Shown piece after piece: positions 35,105-39,015 of a stretch of DNA of 39,015 bases. Positions within the stretch are counted from its first letter, which is position 1, and the number at the start of each line of letters is the position of its first letter. A program made the position numbers and the translations under genes. Source of the DNA: an uncultured Collinsella sp. (lineage in GTDB: Bacteria; Actinomycetota; Coriobacteriia; Coriobacteriales; Coriobacteriaceae); the NCBI GenBank assembly GCA_902493895.1, contig CABUQW010000021.1, positions 1 to 39,015 on the forward strand, in the 5' to 3' direction. The notes beneath the pieces are model-generated. The model saw nothing but the letters and a program-made list of their open reading frames with translations, was not told the origin of the DNA and did not search any database.

Positions 35105-35136
35105 TTACAAAAACATGATAAATCGTATCACCTCCT
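35105..35136 (-). promoter_or_regulatory. Strong Shine-Dalgarno followed by a four-codon mini-ORF upstream of pit
   Basis: On the minus strand AGGAGGTGAT (35136-35127) is fully complementary to the 16S rRNA 3' end. Fourteen bases after AGGAGG comes ATG TTT TTG TAA (35116-35105). It lies 30 bases upstream of the pit start codon and in the same frame. It may be a leader mini-ORF or a ribosome standby site; the spacing is longer than optimal. Confidence 0.4.
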
Positions 35137-35287
35137 GCGGGTTTCTTTACCGAGTTCTGATGGGAGAAGTGAATTTTTTGGCACTAAAATTGAATATAAG
35201 CCCTGTTGACCGCGGGTATTCTTTTTGCTAACACGCCATGAGGACACGCGTGCGCGCCCCAACACCCCAAAACCACAGTCTGTTCGC

Positions 35288-35317
35288 TTTACAACATGCA
35301 AACACGCGTTCGATAAT
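35288..35317 (+). promoter_or_regulatory. Promoter giving a possibly leaderless transcript
   Basis: TTTACA (35288-35293), 18-base spacer, GATAAT (35312-35317). The ATG of the next gene begins 7 bases after the -10 element, where transcription would normally start. The rest of 35075-35287 shows no gene; TTGACC lies near 35207. Confidence 0.5.
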
Positions 35318-35324
35318 AGGGGGC

Positions 35325-35663
35325 ATGGAATATCGACAGACAGACGGCAAAACTCGGCGCGTGCACAAGCAGTATGTGGACGTCGTGGCTCGCATCCTCG
35401 CGGGCGGACAGGTCGTGCCGGTCACCGTCTGCTGGGTCGACGGCCGTTGTTTTACGATCGACGAAATTATCTCGACAACCGGGTTTGGCTTAACGGTCCA
35501 CGGCATCCGTACGTCAACGTATAAGGTGCGTTTTGGCGGGCACGCGACCGAGTTGTATCTGGAGGACCAGACGCGCGAGCGGGCGGACGGCTCGCAGGCG
35601 CACGTGATGCGTTGGTGGGTCTGGGCCTTTGATCGTACGCTTGAGGGCGAGCACCGTAGGTAA
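35325..35663 (+). CDS. Protein of unknown function
   Basis: This 112-residue soluble, basic protein was not recognised. It has no signal peptide or membrane segment. The pattern of strands (VVPVTVCWVDGRCFTIDEII, TSTYKVRFGGHATELYLED, HVMRWWVWAFD) suggests a small all-beta fold with repeated aromatic positions near the C-terminus; nothing in the sequence indicates catalysis. ATG 35325 is preferred; the longer frame from 35238 would include the promoter. AGGGGG sits only 1 base before the ATG, too close for normal use, consistent with leaderless translation. It lies alone before a Bax-inhibitor family gene. Confidence 0.7.
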   Translation: MEYRQTDGKTRRVHKQYVDVVARILAGGQVVPVTVCWVDGRCFTIDEIISTTGFGLTVHGIRTSTYKVRFGGHATELYLEDQTRERADGSQAHVMRWWVWAFDRTLEGEHRR

Positions 35664-35741
35664 GGACGTGCGGCATTCGGGTACAATGGCAGGAATCTTG
35701 TCACCTACGGCGCTGTCGTGCGCTTTTTGAAAGGACGTAGT

Positions 35742-36437
35742 ATGAACGATATCCAGGGCTATCAGAACGGCCCCATCGAGACCGGCGCAAGTCGCGCCAA
35801 GGAGATGTCGCCGCGTGCGTACAATCTTGCCATGTCTGCCCTCATCTTCTTGGGCTTTTGCGCCATGGGCGCCGGTGCTTACTTTACGAGCACCATGGCG
35901 TTTGCCCGCATGATGATGAGCGGCGCTGCCCTGCCACTGGTCTTTGGCTCGTTTATCCTGACTATTGTCGGCATCGTCATGATGTCTGTTGCTGCCAGCA
36001 AACAGTCCGTGGGCCTGTCGCTCACGGGTTACGTAATCTTTGCGAGCACCTTTGGCCTGACCGCGTCGTTTGGCCTTGCAAACTACGACCTGCCCACCAT
36101 CAACACCGCCTTTATCGCCACCGCTGCCATCACCTTTGTCTTCGGTGCGCTGGGCGTGACCTTCCCCAAGTTCTTCCAGCGTGTGTACGGCATCGGCTTT
36201 GGCATTCTGCTCGCCACGATTCTGGTCGAGATCGTGCTGATGTTCATGGGCGTCTCGCAGTCCATCACCGATCTGATCGTGATCGTGGTGTTCGCCGGGT
36301 TTATTGGCTACGACACCTATGTTGCCACGACGGTGCCGCCCACGCTGCCCAATGCGGTGCTCATGGCGTCCAACCTGTTCGTGGACATTATCAACGTGTT
36401 CCTGCGCATCCTGAACATTCTCGGTCGTCGCGACTAG
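35742..36437 (+). CDS. Bax inhibitor-1 (YccA/TMBIM) family membrane protein
   Basis: This 231-residue protein has a 30-residue cytoplasmic N-terminus and seven membrane segments. The family's C-terminal half is clear: GFIGYDTYVATTV with the conserved aspartate, and NLFVDIINVFLRILNILGRRD at the end with a second aspartate, the di-aspartyl pH sensor of bacterial BI-1 channels. Known members mediate calcium leak or interact with membrane proteases; the role here is not shown. The start follows GAAAGGA by 6 bases. A TACAAT at 35683-35688 may be its -10 element. Confidence 0.9.
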   Translation: MNDIQGYQNGPIETGASRAKEMSPRAYNLAMSALIFLGFCAMGAGAYFTSTMAFARMMMSGAALPLVFGSFILTIVGIVMMSVAASKQSVGLSLTGYVIFASTFGLTASFGLANYDLPTINTAFIATAAITFVFGALGVTFPKFFQRVYGIGFGILLATILVEIVLMFMGVSQSITDLIVIVVFAGFIGYDTYVATTVPPTLPNAVLMASNLFVDIINVFLRILNILGRRD

Positions 36438-36481
36438 CGCGGCATTGCGACGCTTCCTACCGGACACGGTAAAACGATACG

Positions 36482-36510
36482 AAAGGCGGTCCTTCGGGGC
36501 CGTCTTTTTT
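36482..36510 (+). terminator. Terminator with UUCG loop after the Bax inhibitor gene
   Basis: AGGCGGTCC pairs with GGGCCGTCT (mainly Watson-Crick with wobbles) around a C(TTCG)G tetraloop, followed by TTTTTT. Confidence 0.8.
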
Positions 36511-36576
36511 GTGCGTGGCGGGGTATCATGGATGGGAAAAAGCCGATAGCGGCAGCGACAGGAAAGGTGGCCACGT

Positions 36577-37710
36577 ATGGCAGATGTCGACAACAGGAAC
36601 CGTAACCGCAGGTCTAACCGAGCGGGTCAGCCCAATCCCAAGCGCGAGGCGCGTGCCAAGGCCGCCGAGCGCCATGTGGCAGCTGTGTCCGAGGCCTGCG
36701 CCAAGGACATCGAGCGTTCGCTTGCCGGCGTGTGCGAGTTCGATGGTATGCCTGCCGGTTTTGTCGCGGCGATGAAGGCCAAGGCCCAGAAGGCGGCGGC
36801 TGCTGAGGAGCAGGCTGCCGAGGCTGTGGAGGCTGACGCTGCCGAGGTAGAGGCTGCTGAGGTGGAGACCGCGGTCGAGCCCGAGGTGGCGCTCGAGCCC
36901 ACCGAGTCGGCCGACGAGGCTGAGTCCGCGCCCGCGGAGGAGGCTGCTCCGGCCCTGCCCGAGGTCACTGTGCTTGATGCCTCCGCCACGCAGGCAATCC
37001 TCGATAACGGCCGCGGCTATGCGCAGTTCTGCGATATGGCCGTGCTTGCCTTTGCCTCGTTTACCAATCCGGGCGGCGGCTATATCCAGGGCTACCTGGG
37101 CCAGGAGGCGACGCTCTGCGCAGATTCGTATCTGTACAACGTACTCGACAAGCAGCGTAAGTGGTACGGTGAGAACCGTCGCCGCAACATCAACTGCGAG
37201 CTGTACCGCAACCGTGCGCTGGTGGTGCCCGCGGTGCGCTTCGACCGCAACCATGTGCACGCCTATGCCGACGTAATCGTTGCCGCCGCGCCCAACGCCA
37301 AGCGTGCTCGCCAGGAGTATCGCGTGAGCGACGATGCCTTGCTTGACGCTCTGCGCGATCGCATCCGCTTTGTGCTTGCCATCTGCGACGAGCTGGGTCG
37401 CGAGAAGCTCGTACTGGGTGCTTGGGGCTGCGACAACAACGGCTTTGACGCCGAGGCCGTGGCCGAGCTCTTCCGCGAGGAGCTCGCATCGGGCGACTTT
37501 AAGGTCAAGCAGGTGTTCTTTGCCGTGCCTTCTACGCGCTGGGATGAGGACTTCGCCAAGTTCGAGCACGTGCTGGCAAGCTTCCCCGAGCGTAACGAGG
37601 AGTCCTATGCCCAGGTTGCCGCACGCGCTGCGGCTGCTCGCGCCGCCGAGCAGGCCCAGGCTGCCGCCGAGGACGATGAGGACGATGACGATTGGCGCAA
37701 GTACCTGTAA
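36577..37710 (+). CDS. PARG-like macrodomain protein (TIGR02452 type) with altered catalytic motif
   Basis: This 377-residue protein has a basic N-terminus, an Ala/Glu-rich low-complexity stretch (about residues 65-130), a macrodomain-like catalytic region (about 135-325) and an acidic tail (DEDDDDWRKYL). The loop NPGGG is at residues 164-168, followed by GYIQGYLGQEATLCADSYLY. This aligns without gaps to the bacterial poly(ADP-ribose) glycohydrolase signature GGG-x(6-8)-QEE, but the third residue of QEE is Ala178. LVLGAWGCDNNGFD is the second family motif. In the family the second glutamate is the catalytic acid, so the enzyme may be inactive, a reader of ADP-ribose, or use another residue. 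Confidence 0.85.
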   Translation: MADVDNRNRNRRSNRAGQPNPKREARAKAAERHVAAVSEACAKDIERSLAGVCEFDGMPAGFVAAMKAKAQKAAAAEEQAAEAVEADAAEVEAAEVETAVEPEVALEPTESADEAESAPAEEAAPALPEVTVLDASATQAILDNGRGYAQFCDMAVLAFASFTNPGGGYIQGYLGQEATLCADSYLYNVLDKQRKWYGENRRRNINCELYRNRALVVPAVRFDRNHVHAYADVIVAAAPNAKRARQEYRVSDDALLDALRDRIRFVLAICDELGREKLVLGAWGCDNNGFDAEAVAELFREELASGDFKVKQVFFAVPSTRWDEDFAKFEHVLASFPERNEESYAQVAARAAAARAAEQAQAAAEDDEDDDDWRKYL

Positions 37711-37736
37711 TCGGTACGTGCCGACAGATGGGCCGA

Positions 37737-37768
37737 GCCGGCGGGAGGGCTGCTCTCGTCGGCTTTTT
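37737..37768 (+). terminator. Terminator after the PARG-like gene
   Basis: An 11-bp stem with two G-T pairs (37737-37747 with 37753-37763), 5-base loop and TTTTT. Confidence 0.78.
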
Positions 37769-37787
37769 ATTGAGTGGGGAGCTTACG

Positions 37788-38447
37788 ATGAAAAACGTTC
37801 TGTGCTTTGGTGACAGCAATACCTATGGCTATGATCCGGCTGGTATGCGCGATGGCACCGCGGTGCGCTATGCGCAGGATGTGCGCTGGTGCGGCGTGGC
37901 GCAGCGTGACCTGGGCGAGGGCTGGCATGTGATTGAGGAGGGGCTCAACGGCCGCACGACGGTGCGCGACGATATGTGCCATCTGGACACTAACCTTAAC
38001 GGTGTTCGCGCGCTTCCGATGCTGCTCGAGGCCCATAAGCCACTGGACGCCATTGCGATCATGCTGGGCACCAACGACTGTAAGACGGTCTTTAACGTGA
38101 CGGCTTCCGATATCGCTCGTGGCGCCATGGCGCTGATTCGCGCCGTCCGCGCGTTTCCGTGGACCGACGCTGCGCCTTGTCCGCGCATTCTGCTGATGGC
38201 TCCTATCAAGATCAAGCCGCAGATCGCCGATGTGTATATGACCGACTTTGACGAGCATTCCGTCGAGGCCTCGGAGCATTTTGGCGAGTACTATGCGCAC
38301 GTGGCCGAGCAGTTTGGCTGCGACTTTTTGAATGCCGCCGATTTTGCCGAGCCGGGCGATATCGACTATCTGCATATGATGCCCGAAAGCCACGAGAGCC
38401 TGGGGCACGCCGTGGCAGCCAAGCTCAAAGAGATGCTCGGTGAGTAG
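37788..38447 (+). CDS. SGNH/GDSL-family hydrolase
   Basis: This 219-residue cytoplasmic protein (no signal peptide) begins MKNVLCFGDSNTYGYDP, the block I serine being Ser10. EGLNGRTT gives the block II glycine region, GTND with Asn96 is block III, and Asp193-x-x-His196 in DIDYLHMMPESH supplies the catalytic dyad. It belongs to the arylesterase/acyl-hydrolase group of SGNH enzymes; the ester substrate is unknown. The start at 37788 follows GGGGA by 7 bases. Confidence 0.92.
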   Translation: MKNVLCFGDSNTYGYDPAGMRDGTAVRYAQDVRWCGVAQRDLGEGWHVIEEGLNGRTTVRDDMCHLDTNLNGVRALPMLLEAHKPLDAIAIMLGTNDCKTVFNVTASDIARGAMALIRAVRAFPWTDAAPCPRILLMAPIKIKPQIADVYMTDFDEHSVEASEHFGEYYAHVAEQFGCDFLNAADFAEPGDIDYLHMMPESHESLGHAVAAKLKEMLGE

Positions 38448-38458
38448 CACGGCCCCAA

Positions 38459-38498
38459 ACCACCACAAAGGTACCCTTGCGGTGGCTTGTTTCGTTTG
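38459..38498 (+). terminator. Hairpin after the SGNH gene, left bracket of the palindrome array
   Basis: CCACCACAAAGG and CCCTTGCGGTGG pair at 10 of 12 positions across TA, followed by CTTGTTTCGTTTGTTT. It can terminate the SGNH transcript. Its arms match those of the hairpin at 38729-38765. Confidence 0.6.
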
Positions 38499-38502
38499 TT
38501 TG

Positions 38503-38718
38503 TCTTGATCTGTAACAGTTTTAAGGCCGAAAACGGGCTAGATGTTACAGATTGAGATTATTTAGGGCGATATCGGTCGTTTGTCTCGATCTGTAACATC
38601 TAGGGTCGATTTTGCCGAGTTACTGTTACAGGTCGAGATTATCTTCTCAGCGGAATTTGAATATCTCGATCTGTAACAGGTGGGCCGAAAAATGGGCTCT
38701 AACTGTTACAGATCGAGA
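38503..38718. repeat. Array of three 55-base palindromes, period about 80 bases
   Basis: Units at 38503-38557, 38584-38638 and 38664-38718. Each has 15-base arms, TCTCGATCTGTAACA and TGTTACAGATCGAGA or near versions, and a 25-base centre. Unit 1 has TCTTGAT facing ATTGAGA and unit 2 has GGTCGAGA, so the sequence varies but RNA pairing is kept by G-T pairs. Spacers are 26 and 25 bases. Centres of units 1 and 3 share GGCCGAAAA-type sequence; the centre of unit 2 resembles the reverse complement. No protein-coding sense was found in this stretch. Confidence 0.9.
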
Positions 38719-38728
38719 TGTTTGTGGG

Positions 38729-38765
38729 AACCACCGCAAAGGCGCCTGTCCCCTTTGCGGTGGTT
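38729..38765. repeat. Perfect 14-bp hairpin, right bracket of the array
   Basis: 38729-38742 pairs perfectly with 38752-38765 around a 9-base loop; the core CCTGTCCCCTTTGCGGTGG resembles widespread REP-type palindromes. On the minus strand it lies just past the recombinase stop codon. Confidence 0.7.
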
Positions 38766-38807
38766 TTGGGACGGGGCTTAGTACTGCCACTATTAACCGC
38801 GCCCGTT

Positions 38808-39014
38808 TTACCTGCTTGTTTGTTGGGAAATATCCCAATTTATCCCAAGTGCGTCGCAAACGGAACGCGCCACCTGCTCACGGGAGGGGCGAATATAATG
38901 CCGCCCGGACACGCCCGGCAGGGAGTGTCCCATGAGCATCTCCATGAGGTCCCAGGGCATGTGCAACTCCATCTCGCAGATCGTTCGCCACGAGTTGCGG
39001 AGGTTCGACCATGG
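38808..39014 (-). CDS. Tyrosine recombinase/integrase, C-terminal end (partial)
   Basis: The minus-strand frame from the window edge to the stop TAA (38810-38808) gives 68 residues with the C-terminal signature of tyrosine recombinases: SNLRNSWRT (box II arginine), LMGHSLPGVSG (conserved histidine) and HYIRPS (nucleophile tyrosine). The usual HxxRH is SNLRN, so both box II histidines differ. The N-terminal domains lie outside the window, so its type (phage, conjugative element or invertase) cannot be stated. The frame is short and was found by eye; the motif order makes it convincing. Confidence 0.75.
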   Translation of the reverse strand, partial: PWSNLRNSWRTICEMELHMPWDLMEMLMGHSLPGVSGRHYIRPSREQVARSVCDALGINWDISQQTSR

Positions 39015-39015
39015 G

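Noticed and set aside
38503..38718. CRISPR array
   Set aside because: Only three units; each repeat is itself a palindrome with a variable centre; the intervals are not spacer-like in arrangement and no cas gene is near.
38503..38718. Integron attC sites
   Set aside because: The inner arms read CTGTAAC and GTTACAG, which do not match RYYYAAC and GTTRRRY, and no cassettes lie between units.
38612..38935. Plus-strand frame of 107 codons over the palindrome array
   Set aside because: It spans the repeats and runs antisense to the recombinase end; no ribosome site or family resemblance.

Overview
The window is a GC-rich, gene-dense bacterial chromosome segment that most resembles Collinsella or a close relative (Coriobacteriales, Actinomycetota). 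This assignment is an inference. It rests on a division cluster with sepF and divIVA but no ftsA, an arginine-deiminase cluster, a high-GC codon style, and Shine-Dalgarno sites before most genes. No rRNA, tRNA or CRISPR array was recognised.

Layout. (1) 1-3100: end of an arginine deiminase gene, ornithine carbamoyltransferase and a YfcC-type carrier, separated and followed by many stem-loops. (2) 3403-8262: a DUF1846 protein, a small winged-helix protein, CTP synthase (pyrG) and a XerD-type recombinase. (3) 8263-8726: a 464-base non-coding stretch with a large palindrome, a G-rich repeat tract and a strong promoter overlapped by inverted repeats. (4) 8727-24217: the division and cell-wall cluster mraZ-rsmH-ftsL-ftsI-murF-mraY-murD-ftsW-murG-murC-murB-ftsQ-ftsZ. 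(5) 24428-32348: pgeF(ylmD), then pstSCAB-phoU, then yggS(ylmE)-sepF-yggT-divIVA, so a complete phosphate ABC system sits inside the usual ylm/sepF/divIVA tail. (6) 32516-35074, minus strand: a nitroreductase, then a DUF47/PhoU-like protein and a PiT phosphate transporter. (7) 35325-38447: a protein of unknown function, a Bax-inhibitor-1 family membrane protein, a PARG-like macrodomain protein with a changed catalytic motif, and an SGNH hydrolase. (8) 38459-39015: three regularly spaced 55-base palindromes bracketed by two related hairpins, next to the 3' end of a tyrosine recombinase on the minus strand that runs off the window.

How the genes work together. MurF, MurC, MurD, MurB, MraY and MurG make lipid II, FtsW and FtsI polymerise and cross-link it, and FtsL, FtsQ, FtsZ, SepF and DivIVA place the machinery. 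No murE or ftsA is present in the cluster. Phosphate uptake is represented twice within about 10 kb: Pst with PhoU, and Pit with its DUF47 partner. The most unusual parts are the palindrome array beside the recombinase, the operator-like repeats at the mraZ promoter, the pst genes embedded in the division cluster, the QEA form of the PARG motif, and a yggT gene that appears to lack a standard start codon.
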